Assembly: GCA_900751755.1 (NCBI GenBank)
Contig: CAADSP010000014.1
Location: forward strand, 1-35,941
From: an uncultured Collinsella sp.
GTDB lineage: Bacteria > Actinomycetota > Coriobacteriia > Coriobacteriales > Coriobacteriaceae
Direction: 5' to 3'
DNA: 35,941 nt
How positions within the stretch are numbered: position 1 is the stretch's first letter; each line of letters begins with the position of its first letter. The notes beneath the pieces were generated by a model, which worked only from the letters and a program-made list of their open reading frames with translations, searched no databases and was not told the DNA's origin. Below are positions 6,663 through 14,399 of the stretch, one piece after another. A program made the translations under genes and the position numbers.

Positions 6663-7547
6663 CTATTTCAGCTCATCGATATCGATATGTTCGATGCTCT
6701 TGAGCGGCTGACCAAAGATAAAGCTGCCCGCCACCGCAAACTCGGCAATATTATCGGCCGTCGTTGCAAAACGATGTTGCGGCTCGGCTGCGTCGCCCGC
6801 CAGCTGCTCGCGGCGCGTGAGGATATCGGTCAGCTCGCGCGTGGTCTCCTCGGCGGAACTCACGACGCGCACCCCAGGCCCCAGCGCATGGCGGATAGGT
6901 CCCACCAACAGCGGGAAATGCGTACAGCCAAGCACCACGGTATCGATACCGTGGTCGCGCAGCGGCTCAACCGTGGCACCCACCAGCGCACGCACGGCAG
7001 GCGTATCGAAGATGTCCTCGTTCTCAAGCCACTGTTCCTGCAGATGTGCACCCGAGGCGAGTTCGTGTTCGACAACCTCGACAAAGCTCGAGGCAGGACA
7101 GCCGTATACATCGACGCCGGCATCCAGATCCTGAATGGCGCGCGTGTAGGCGCCCGAGCGAATGGTGAGGTTGGTGGCGAGCACGCCCACGCGACGCGTA
7201 CGCGTGCTGTTGATTGCTGCACGGGCACCCGGCGCGATCACACCGATCACGGGAACGTCGAGCACCTGCTGGGCCAGACGCAAGGCCGCAGCGGTCGCCG
7301 TGTTGCAGGCGATGACCATAATCTTGACGTCGTGCTTCGAAAGCCAACGACCCGCCTGCAACGCAAACGAGCGCACCTCATCCTCGGTGCGCGTGCCGTA
7401 GGGACAGCGCTTGGTGTCGCCAAAGTAGTAGACGGACTCGTGCGGCAGCGCCGTCGCAATGGCGCGCGCAACCGTCAGACCGCCCAAACCAGAATCGAAC
7501 ACGCCAATCGGGCGCGTGTCGCCTGCCGGATTCTCGATATCGGACAT
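6663..7547 (-). CDS. murI: glutamate racemase
   Basis: Makes D-glutamate for peptidoglycan. The 294-residue protein has FDSGLGGLTV (17-26), the catalytic cysteine in ACNTATAAA (Cys81) and the second cysteine in LGCTHFPLL (Cys208). The ATG is preceded by a close, weak GTGAGG Shine-Dalgarno; no better start precedes the conserved FDSG motif. It sits 51 nt after the HAD gene and 54 nt before rph, so co-transcription is likely. Confidence 0.95.
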   Translation of the reverse strand: MSDIENPAGDTRPIGVFDSGLGGLTVARAIATALPHESVYYFGDTKRCPYGTRTEDEVRSFALQAGRWLSKHDVKIMVIACNTATAAALRLAQQVLDVPVIGVIAPGARAAINSTRTRRVGVLATNLTIRSGAYTRAIQDLDAGVDVYGCPASSFVEVVEHELASGAHLQEQWLENEDIFDTPAVRALVGATVEPLRDHGIDTVVLGCTHFPLLVGPIRHALGPGVRVVSSAEETTRELTDILTRREQLAGDAAEPQHRFATTADNIAEFAVAGSFIFGQPLKSIEHIDIDELK

Positions 7548-7598
7548 TACCTCACCAGTCTCTCTCGAAAAGACATGTCCAAGTGCGGCGGCGGCGCG

Positions 7599-8510
7599 CT
7601 ACGAACGCGCCGCGACCAGCAGCTCTGCCGTCGCCGCCCAACCGTCGATAATTTTGCCACGCGTAACGAAAGCGTTCTCGCAAGCAGCCAGGAACTCAGG
7701 CGCGCCGGCGCTCGTCAGGCCATTCTCGACCAGGCAGAACGTGCCCACGTGATCGGCCATGTAGAAGTCGGACTCGGAATCGCCGAGCGCCAACGTCTCC
7801 TCGCGCTCGATCCCTAGGTGCTCGCAGAAGCGCGCAATGGCGACGCCCTTGTTGAGACCCGCGGGATTGATGTTGAATGCGCGACCGTCCTCGACGCGAT
7901 TAAGCTCGAGCGTCGTCGGCTTGGACAGGTGAGTCAGATGGCCGTTGCAAGCCCAGATCAGACCGCAGCCGGCCTCGTCCAGGATGGCCTGAACCTCATC
8001 GTCGGGCACATCGCCGCGCATGCCGACGGTGACCTCACGGTATTTGTAGCCGGTCGACATGTCGTTGTGATACTCGATCTTGTGCGGCCAGCGGGCGAGG
8101 ATCTTCTCGCACACGCCGGTCCGCTCGATCACCTGGTGCGGCGTGAGGCCGCAAGAGGAGTCGTAGGGCATGTCGCCGGTCAGATACTCCCAATCGTTGG
8201 CTTTAAGGTCGTACATGACCAGGCCGCCCATCTCGCCGATGTAGGAGTTGAGGCCGAGCACGCGCGCGTCCTCGTGGATCATGGTACGGTTGCGGCCCGA
8301 GGTGGGAACCACCTGAATACCAGCGCGAGCGAGCGCCACGACGGCCTCGACGAGTTTGGTCGAGGGGTTGCCGTCGTTGTCGCGCAGCACGCACGAGCCG
8401 GGTGCGAGCATCGTGGCATCCAGGTCGGTAAAGACGTACTTGACCTTGGCCAAGCGCTCGCGCATCTCGCCCGAAAGCTCGGCAACGGTCGGCAGGGTAT
8501 TGTGGGACAT
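7599..8510 (-). CDS. HAD superfamily (Cof/IIB type) phosphatase
   Basis: Predicted Mg-dependent sugar-phosphate or related phosphatase. The 303-residue protein has HAD motif I as FTDLDATM (nucleophile Asp29), motif II around PTSGRNR and the C-terminal motif III/IV LALGDSESDFYMADHVG; the middle is a IIB-type cap with GEMGGLVMYD. Substrate cannot be read from sequence. The start is the ATG with GGAG five bases upstream; an in-frame ATG 42 bases earlier has no ribosome-binding site. It lies between murE and murI on the same strand, which hints at, but does not prove, a cell-envelope role. Confidence 0.82.
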   Translation of the reverse strand: MSHNTLPTVAELSGEMRERLAKVKYVFTDLDATMLAPGSCVLRDNDGNPSTKLVEAVVALARAGIQVVPTSGRNRTMIHEDARVLGLNSYIGEMGGLVMYDLKANDWEYLTGDMPYDSSCGLTPHQVIERTGVCEKILARWPHKIEYHNDMSTGYKYREVTVGMRGDVPDDEVQAILDEAGCGLIWACNGHLTHLSKPTTLELNRVEDGRAFNINPAGLNKGVAIARFCEHLGIEREETLALGDSESDFYMADHVGTFCLVENGLTSAGAPEFLAACENAFVTRGKIIDGWAATAELLVAARS

Positions 8511-8614
8511 GGTTACTCCGTTTACGTAGAAGGGTTTGGACTTGGACGGCATGTTTTGATTGAGGGAGCACGCTTATGGCAACAGCGCACTCAGGGCGCC
8601 GCCATCATGGTTCA

Positions 8615-10177
8615 TTAGTCAAACTGGGTAACATCGATCAGGCGATTGGCCAGCGAAAGGTCGCTCTCGATGGGTACGAACTCGTCGCCCACGTGCATGA
8701 GCTCCTCGTCACCCTTTGCCAACAGCAAGACAATGGTGGGAGCATCGGGGTTGACGTACTCCTCGCGCGCCGCCTTGAACGCCGCATGCACAGCGGCTTC
8801 GCGGTCGAGGATGATCCTGTTCGGCGTATCGTCGGGAACATGTTCGGCAAGCTCGCGACAGACCTTCATCGGGTCCTCGTGAGCCGGGTCCTCATTGGCA
8901 AAGATCATCAGGTCGGAATACGGTGCGGCCTCGCGCGGAAGCTGCTCGCGGCGCTCCTGCGCCTTGCCGCCGGCAGCGCCAAACAGCGCAATGACGGGGC
9001 TGGCGGGAAACGCGCGCTTGACCGACGAGAAAAGCGAACGGAACGAAAGCTGGTTGTGCGCATAGTCGACGACGCAGATCACGCGGCCGTCCTTCGACTC
9101 CACAACCTCCATACGGCCCGGCACACGCAGTTTGGAGAGGCCCTTCTTGATAGCCTCGATACCGATGCCGATCTCGCGCGCGGCGGCGATAGCGACCAGC
9201 GCGTTCTCCACGTTAAAGTCTCCCGCGATACCCAGCAGGACCTTCTCCCCCGCCTCAGACTCGTCGGCACACAGGCCATGCAAGTTGAACTCGATGCTAA
9301 AGCCGACCATGCGTACGTCGCTCGCCCACAGGCTTGCCTCGGGATGCTCGACGCCAACGGTCACCAAGCGCTCGGCCGTCGACGCTGCTTCCAGCACACG
9401 GTCAACCTCTTCGGTGCCCAGATTCACCACGGCGGTCTTTGCCTGGTCAAAGATCCTGAGCTTGCTCTCAAAATAATCCTCAAACGTGGGGTGTTCAATC
9501 GGCGAGATGTGGTCACGCCCGATGTTGAGGAAGCACGCCACGTCAAACGGCAGATTCTCGACGCGTTGGTACTTGAGCGCCTGGCTCGAAACCTCCATGA
9601 CCATGGACTTGCGACCGGACGTGCGGCAGTTGGCGATATGGCGCCAGACCTCGGGGGCCTCGGGCGTAGTATTGGTGCTCTCGTAGCACTCGATACCATC
9701 GTCGGTACTCACCGAGCCGATCATGCCGCAGGACTCGCCCGCCGCCTTGATGATGGACTGGAGCATAAAAGCGGCCGTGGTCTTTCCCTTGGTGCCGGTG
9801 ATGCCCACGATCTTGACGTCGTGGTCGGGACGGTCGTAGACCTCCGGCGGCAACAGGGCCATGGCCGTGCGAACACTATCAACAACCAGCATCGCAGCAC
9901 CGCTCTCCTTCGCCAGCGGCTCCAGAGACTCGACCAGCGACTCCTCGCACACAAATGCGACGGCGCCCGCATCGAGCGCCATGCTCAAAAACGCGGGCTT
10001 AAAGGCAGCACCTTTGCAAAAGAATACGTCACCTGCCGAGACCGCGCGCGAATCAAACGAGCAGCCGGTCACGGCACGCTCGTCAACCTGCTCTGATGCG
10101 CGCAGCTCGCCGCACACATCGAGAAGCTTGGCAAGCGTATCGACCGTGGTCACGGTCGCGGAATCCGAATGGTGCAT
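8615..10177 (-). CDS. murE: UDP-N-acetylmuramyl-tripeptide synthetase (MurE)
   Basis: Adds the third, diamino, residue to UDP-MurNAc-L-Ala-D-Glu. The 520-residue protein has the Mur ligase N-domain with FDSRAVSAGDVFFC (about 41-54), the ATP loop GITGTKGKTT (125-134), TNTTPEAP, EVSSQAL and the C-domain VVDYAHN. The residue-specificity site reads NEDPAHEDP (EDPA at 429-432). The meso-DAP enzymes have DNPR there and the lysine enzymes DNPA, so this is probably not a DAP ligase; lysine or ornithine is inferred. AAAGGTG lies just before the ATG. It is the first gene of the murE-HAD-murI-rph-rdgB-dtd series. Confidence 0.92.
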   Translation of the reverse strand: MHHSDSATVTTVDTLAKLLDVCGELRASEQVDERAVTGCSFDSRAVSAGDVFFCKGAAFKPAFLSMALDAGAVAFVCEESLVESLEPLAKESGAAMLVVDSVRTAMALLPPEVYDRPDHDVKIVGITGTKGKTTAAFMLQSIIKAAGESCGMIGSVSTDDGIECYESTNTTPEAPEVWRHIANCRTSGRKSMVMEVSSQALKYQRVENLPFDVACFLNIGRDHISPIEHPTFEDYFESKLRIFDQAKTAVVNLGTEEVDRVLEAASTAERLVTVGVEHPEASLWASDVRMVGFSIEFNLHGLCADESEAGEKVLLGIAGDFNVENALVAIAAAREIGIGIEAIKKGLSKLRVPGRMEVVESKDGRVICVVDYAHNQLSFRSLFSSVKRAFPASPVIALFGAAGGKAQERREQLPREAAPYSDLMIFANEDPAHEDPMKVCRELAEHVPDDTPNRIILDREAAVHAAFKAAREEYVNPDAPTIVLLLAKGDEELMHVGDEFVPIESDLSLANRLIDVTQFD

Positions 10178-10212
10178 CTTTCACCTTTCTCAGCCATTTG
10201 GCAGGGACGGCT

Positions 10213-10241
10213 TTTATAGTAACTGAAACGCACCCACGCAA
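10213..10241 (-). promoter_or_regulatory. predicted murE promoter
   Basis: Minus strand: TTGCGT (10236-10241), 17-bp spacer, TATAAA (10213-10218), about 35 nt before the murE start codon. The -35 element overlaps the T-run of the asnB terminator, so the two transcription units are packed end to end. Confidence 0.55.
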
Positions 10242-10264
10242 AAACGGCTCCCGGAGGAGCCGTT
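10240..10264 (-). terminator. terminator of asnB
   Basis: On the minus strand AACGGCTCC-TCCG-GGAGCCGTT (9 perfect bp) runs into TTTTTG. It lies about 25 nt beyond the asnB stop. Confidence 0.9.
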
Positions 10265-10289
10265 ACGCGCAGGCGTTCGTAAGCCGAGG

Positions 10290-12170
10290 CTAGGCAGCCT
10301 GAACAGAAGGCTGGCCCTCGTCGATAAAGAAGCGCTTGTACCACACTAGGAACACGAGCGGCGTATAGATCTTGCGCTGGAAATCGCCCTTGCCCGCAAA
10401 GTGCAGATCGAGCAGGTGCATGAGCTCGTCGGTATTGAAGAACTCGCTTGCCCACGGCGCGGTGAAGTACTCCTTGACATAGTCGTACCACTTTTGCTCG
10501 CGCAGCCAGTAGACAATCGGCACCGGGAAGCCCACCTTGGGACGGGTGGCCCACTCATCGGGCAGCGACTTGTTGGCAGCGTGGCGGAGTACCTGTTTGT
10601 TGCCGTTCTCGTTGATGCGGTAGCGGTCGGGAATGTGCTCGGCGAACTCCATGACTTTGCGGTCCAGGAAGGGCACGCGCAGCTCCAGCGAGTGTGCCAT
10701 GCACATCTTGTCGGCCTTGAGCAGAATGTCGCCCGGGAGCCACATGTTCATGTCCAGGTACTGCTTCTTGACCAGCTCGGGCTGACCCTCCACGCGCGCA
10801 TAGATGGGAGCGGCAAGCTCGAAGGCGCCATCGCCGGTGTTGTACTCGGGCTTGAGCACACCGTCGACCTCGCGCTCCGGCCATACCAGAGCCTGTCCCA
10901 GGAACGACTTCTCGGGGATCTCGGCACCCTTGACCAGGAAGTTATGGCCCTTGAAGTACGGCATATGCAGCGCCAGGTTACCGAGCGCGCGACGGACGGG
11001 CAGCGGCACCATCTTTTTGTACTTGCGCACCGGGACCGTATCCTCGTAGTAGGCGTAGCCGCCAAAGAGTTCGTCGGCGCCTTCGCCCGAAAGCACCACG
11101 GTGACGTCCTTGCGGGCCATCTCGGCCAAGAACCACAGCGGCACGGAAGACAGGTTGGACTGCGGCTCGTCCATGTGATACTGGATATCCTCAAGCGCAC
11201 CGAAGAACTCGTCGGCGGTAATCATCTTGCGAACGTTTTCGACGCCGAGCTTATCGGAAAGCTCCTTGGCGTAGTTGGTCTCGTTAAAGTTCTTGTAGTC
11301 AAAGCCCACCGAGAAGGTCTTGTCGGGCATGAGGCAAGCGGCGATGTAGCTGGAGTCGACGCCACCGGAGAGGAACGACGCGACCTTGACGTCGGCGATG
11401 CGATGGGCCTCGACGCTCTCGTGCACGACCTCGTCCAGCTCGTCGACGTACTCCTCGAACGGCTTCTCGACGGCAGAGTAATCACAATCCCAGTAGCGCT
11501 CGATGTTCATCTTGCCGGTCGGGATATCGACGGTAAAGTAGTGCGCCGGCGGCAGCTTGTAGACACCCTCGAAGAAGGTCTCCTCGGTTGCCGAATACTG
11601 CAGCGTCATGTACGGACGCAGGGCCTTTTTGTTGACCGCCTTGTGGAAGTGCGGGTAGTCCAGGAAGCTCTTGATCTCGGAACCAAAGAGCACGCCCGGA
11701 GCGCCGTCGCCCGCATCGGCCATGGGATAGTAGTAAAGCGGCTTGATGCCAAAGATGTCGCGGGCGCCAAAAAGCTTGTTCTTCTTTTTGTCCCAGATGA
11801 CGAAGGCGTACATACCGCGTAAGCGATCGAGGACGGCCTCGCCCCACTCCTCGTAGCCGTGCAGGAGGCTCTCGGTGTCGGCGCCGCAGTGGAACTTGTA
11901 GCCCTTGGCCTCGAGCTCGGAACGGAGTTCTTGGAAGTTGTAGATCTCGCCGTTGAAGACAATGACGACGCTACCGTCCTCGTTGGCCATGGGTTGGGCG
12001 CCAGCCTCGGTCAGGTCGAGGATCGACAGGCGGCGGAAGCCGAGGGCAACGCGGCCGTCGATAAACTGACCGCCCATGTCGGGACCGCGATGGACGATGC
12101 GGTCCATCATCTTGGTGAGCACCTCGGATTGGTTATCCGTCCCACCGACAAAACCGACAAAACCGCACAT
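10290..12170 (-). CDS. asnB: asparagine synthase (glutamine-hydrolysing)
   Basis: Makes asparagine from aspartate, glutamine and ATP. The 626-residue protein has the N-terminal glutaminase (class II amidotransferase) domain with catalytic Cys2 (MCGFVGF), the HRGPD motif (27-31) and FNGEIYN, then the synthetase domain with PP-loop SGGVDSS (268-274) and SGEGADELFGGY. AGAGGGG lies about seven bases before the ATG. It is a single-gene unit: a -10-like TATACT (12222-12227) lies about 50 nt upstream, with a poor -35, and a strong terminator follows. Confidence 0.95.
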   Translation of the reverse strand: MCGFVGFVGGTDNQSEVLTKMMDRIVHRGPDMGGQFIDGRVALGFRRLSILDLTEAGAQPMANEDGSVVIVFNGEIYNFQELRSELEAKGYKFHCGADTESLLHGYEEWGEAVLDRLRGMYAFVIWDKKKNKLFGARDIFGIKPLYYYPMADAGDGAPGVLFGSEIKSFLDYPHFHKAVNKKALRPYMTLQYSATEETFFEGVYKLPPAHYFTVDIPTGKMNIERYWDCDYSAVEKPFEEYVDELDEVVHESVEAHRIADVKVASFLSGGVDSSYIAACLMPDKTFSVGFDYKNFNETNYAKELSDKLGVENVRKMITADEFFGALEDIQYHMDEPQSNLSSVPLWFLAEMARKDVTVVLSGEGADELFGGYAYYEDTVPVRKYKKMVPLPVRRALGNLALHMPYFKGHNFLVKGAEIPEKSFLGQALVWPEREVDGVLKPEYNTGDGAFELAAPIYARVEGQPELVKKQYLDMNMWLPGDILLKADKMCMAHSLELRVPFLDRKVMEFAEHIPDRYRINENGNKQVLRHAANKSLPDEWATRPKVGFPVPIVYWLREQKWYDYVKEYFTAPWASEFFNTDELMHLLDLHFAGKGDFQRKIYTPLVFLVWYKRFFIDEGQPSVQAA

Positions 12171-12338
12171 ATACTATCCCCTCTGCTGTTGCTGGGCATC
12201 AAATCGAATCAGTAGCTTTTGAGTATACCCGAGGGCGTAAAGAGGGGCGGAATGTTCAGGCAATCTCAACTGAATCAGCTCCGCTGTGACACGCGCCGGT
12301 TACCTTTAATGGATATGAGGTGAATGGGGCGATTGTTT

Positions 12339-12347
12339 TGCTATACT
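12339..12347 (+). promoter_or_regulatory. extended -10 promoter of tRNA-Val
   Basis: TGCTATACT (TGn plus TATACT) ends 10 nt before the mature 5' end of tRNA-Val. No good -35 is seen, which fits an extended -10 promoter. Confidence 0.6.
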
Positions 12348-12357
12348 CTCTCCGCAC

Positions 12358-12433
12358 GGGCGATTGGCGCAACGGTTAGCGCAGGTGCTTTACACGCACA
12401 AGGCTGGGGGGTCGAATCCCTCATCGCCCACCA
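12358..12433 (+). tRNA. tRNA-Val (anticodon TAC)
   Basis: The 76-nt cloverleaf has acceptor stem GGGCGAT/ATCGCCC, D-arm GCGCAACGGTTAGCGC, anticodon loop TTTACAC (anticodon TAC), T-arm around GGGTCGAATCCC, and an encoded CCA. The 3' part and the following terminator are duplicated 186 bp further on. It is one of only two plus-strand genes in the window. Confidence 0.95.
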
Positions 12434-12443
12434 CTGATTTGAT

Positions 12444-12474
12444 AGGCTCCCAGCAATGGGAGCCTTTCTTTTTT
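12444..12474 (+). terminator. terminator of tRNA-Val
   Basis: AGGCTCCCA-GCAA-TGGGAGCCT (9 perfect bp) is followed by TTCTTTTTTT, 10 nt beyond the tRNA CCA end. Confidence 0.93.
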
Positions 12475-12520
12475 TGGGCCCATCGCAGAGGGATTCGAAC
12501 CCGACAGGGTGCGGAGCTGA

Positions 12521-12594
12521 GGAAACGCGCAAGCGTTTTCCAGCGCAGCACGCGAGGGCCGTAGGCCCGAAGCGAGAGCGGGCGGCGAAGCCGC
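12521..12594. repeat. cluster of three GC-rich hairpins between the repeat units
   Basis: GGAAACGC/GCGTTTTCC with loop GCAA (12521-12541; imperfect pairing extends outward to about 12509-12550), GGGCC-GTA-GGCCC (12556-12568) and GCGGC-GAA-GCCGC (12582-12594). No reading frame of note. Role unknown. Confidence 0.6.
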
Positions 12595-12629
12595 ACGCGA
12601 CATCCCTCATCGCCCACCACTGATTTGAT

Positions 12630-12660
12630 AGGCCTCCAGCGATGGAGGCCTTTCCTTTTT
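12630..12660 (+). terminator. second, duplicated terminator
   Basis: AGGCCTCCA-GCGA-TGGAGGCCT (9 perfect bp) plus a T-rich tail. It differs from the copy at 12444 at two neighbouring stem positions, both compensated on the other arm. Confidence 0.8.
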
Positions 12661-12714
12661 CATGCCCCTCGCAGAGGGATTCGAACCCGCCAGCACATCT
12701 ATCGCAAAGGCCGT

Positions 12715-12929
12715 GGTCAAAAAATGGCAAAAATGAGTACTGCTACTTTGTTTGCAACATATAAAAAGATAGTATTTGCTTAAGTTACGCAACATATGTC
12801 CATTATAAGTACTAACAGTTGGATCAAAATCGTGCTTTCATCGCCATTTTGACTTGCTATCTGGCCTTATTAGTCCAAAATTGCTGCTACCAAATCGGTA
12901 ACAGTACTCATATTTGATGTTTTTTGACC
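12715..12929. mobile_element. 215-bp MITE-like element with 32-bp terminal inverted repeats
   Basis: The left end (12715-12746) begins GGTCAAAAAATGGC and ends ATGAGTACTGCTAC. The right end (12898-12929) is its inverted match with 5 differences in 32. The inside is AT-rich in an otherwise GC-rich genome and has no reading frame. It contains the repeated word GCAACATAT and a small hairpin TACC-AAATC-GGTA. No clear target-site duplication was seen and no transposase is present, so mobility is inferred. Confidence 0.6.
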
Positions 12930-12941
12930 AGCAGGTCTCCC

Positions 12942-12962
12942 TGCCTTAGCAAATCTAAGGCA
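12942..12962. other. hairpin downstream of argD
   Basis: TGCCTTAG-CAAAT-CTAAGGCA, 8 perfect bp, next to the MITE-like element and about 85 nt beyond the argD stop. There is no T-run on the minus strand, so it is not a classical terminator. The rest of 12963-13046 shows nothing recognisable. Confidence 0.45.
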
Positions 12963-13046
12963 AAACGGGCTCCAGACCGCTGAATCATGCCGCATAGGAC
13001 ACGCCCACAGTCCGGAACCCGGTCCAAATTGAGTTATTGCGCCGCG

Positions 13047-14330
13047 TTAGCCCAAGACATCCGACAGGATCTCGATCAGACTGTCCACGTCGGCTTCCTC
13101 GCAGACGAGCGGCGGCAGGAAACGCAGCGTATGCGCACCTGTAGCGTTGATCACGGCACCGGCGGCCAGCGCGCGGGCAACAACATCATGCGCGTCGCCC
13201 GCGGCATCATCCAAATCACAGCCGAGCATCAAGCCGCGGCCACGTACCTCGGTCACGTGCGGCAGCTTGGCGAGCTTTGCCTCCATATAGGCACCCACCT
13301 TGGCAGCATGGTCGGCATAATCGCCACGCACAAGCGCGGAGAGCGTCGCGGCACACGCCGCGATGGCCAAGCAGCTACCGCCAAAGGTCGAGCCGTGGTC
13401 GCCCGGCTTAAACACGTCGGCAATCTCCTTCTTTGCCACGACGGCACCCATGGGCACGCCGTCGGCAATGCCCTTGGCAAGGCTCATGATGTCGGGCTCC
13501 ACGCCATAGGTCTGGAACGCAAACGGCTTGCCGGAGCGGAAGATGCCGCACTGGACCTCGTCGGCGATAAGCACGGCGCCCACTTCGTGTGCCAGGTCGC
13601 GCGCTGCCGCCATAAACTCCTCGGTCATGGGGTGCACGCCACTCTCACCCTGGATCGGCTCGAGCATCACGGCACAAATCTCGCTCCCCAGCTGCTTAAA
13701 GATCGCACGCAGCTCGTCCACATCGTTGGGCGTGCAGGCCACAAAGCCACCCGGCAGCGGGCGGAAGCTGTCCTGCAGCCAATCCTGCATGGTGGCGGCA
13801 ATGGTCTCGGGCGTGCGCCCGTGGACCCCGCCGCGCATGCACACGATGGTGTTGCCGCCATTACCGGCACGCTTGGCGTACAGGCGCGCGAGCTTCATCG
13901 AGCCCTCGTTGGCCTCGGCGCCAGAGTTGGCAAAGAAGGTCTCCCAAACCTGCTCATCCGCAGCCGGGGCACCAAGAGCAGCTGCCGTGGTCTCATCGCC
14001 GGCGGCAATGGCATCGGCAAGCACGCGCGCACCATCTACGTCGTCGTTAGCAAGCTTGGACAGCAGCGCCGCGACCTGTCCGCGCTGCTCGATGTAGAAG
14101 TAATTGGAGACATGCATGAGCTTTTTGGTCTGTGCCTCGAGCGCCGAGAGCACAGCCGGGTCGCCATGACCTAGGCTGCACACGCCGATGCCGGCAAGAA
14201 AGTCGAGGTACTCACGGCCATCGTCGCCGGTGAGCTTCATGCCGTGACCCTCGACAAACTCGACCGGAGAGCGGCCAAAGGTATGCATAACGTAATGGGA
14301 TTCAAGCGATTGCTGAGCTGCAAGTGACAT
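13047..14330 (-). CDS. argD: acetylornithine aminotransferase
   Basis: PLP-dependent transaminase of arginine synthesis (N-acetylglutamate semialdehyde to N-acetylornithine). The 427-residue class III aminotransferase has NSGAEANE (135-142), IADEVQCG (255-262) and the PLP lysine in SLAKGI (Lys286). It carries about 35 extra residues at roughly 93-128, Ala- and Asp-rich, just before the NSGAEA motif, where usual ArgD proteins run directly through. AAAGG lies six bases before the ATG. It is the last gene of argC-argJ-argB-argD, 69 nt after argB. Confidence 0.93.
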   Translation of the reverse strand: MSLAAQQSLESHYVMHTFGRSPVEFVEGHGMKLTGDDGREYLDFLAGIGVCSLGHGDPAVLSALEAQTKKLMHVSNYFYIEQRGQVAALLSKLANDDVDGARVLADAIAAGDETTAAALGAPAADEQVWETFFANSGAEANEGSMKLARLYAKRAGNGGNTIVCMRGGVHGRTPETIAATMQDWLQDSFRPLPGGFVACTPNDVDELRAIFKQLGSEICAVMLEPIQGESGVHPMTEEFMAAARDLAHEVGAVLIADEVQCGIFRSGKPFAFQTYGVEPDIMSLAKGIADGVPMGAVVAKKEIADVFKPGDHGSTFGGSCLAIAACAATLSALVRGDYADHAAKVGAYMEAKLAKLPHVTEVRGRGLMLGCDLDDAAGDAHDVVARALAAGAVINATGAHTLRFLPPLVCEEADVDSLIEILSDVLG

Positions 14331-14399
14331 GAGATGCCTTTCGTTGGGCGCCAGACGGCGCGGGGCTATGGGTGCAGGAATGGGGCGGCTGCGAGTCAG

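Larger units (their letters stand above)
12416..12689 (+). repeat. tandem 88-bp direct repeat of tRNA-Val tail plus terminator
   Basis: Unit 1 (12416-12503) and unit 2 (12602-12689) are both 88 bp, 186 bp apart. Each runs from the 3' part of tRNA-Val (CCCTCATCGCCCACCA) through a terminator to an inverted T-arm-like tail (AGAGGGATTCGAACCCG). Unit 2 has no tRNA body in front of it. This is the footprint expected from integration or recombination at a tRNA 3' end, with no integrase left. The 98-bp spacer is GC-rich and full of hairpins. Confidence 0.8.

Noticed and set aside
12364..12730. Short open frames over tRNA-Val and the repeat units
   Set aside because: They read through tRNA and terminator sequence in both orientations; no gene support.
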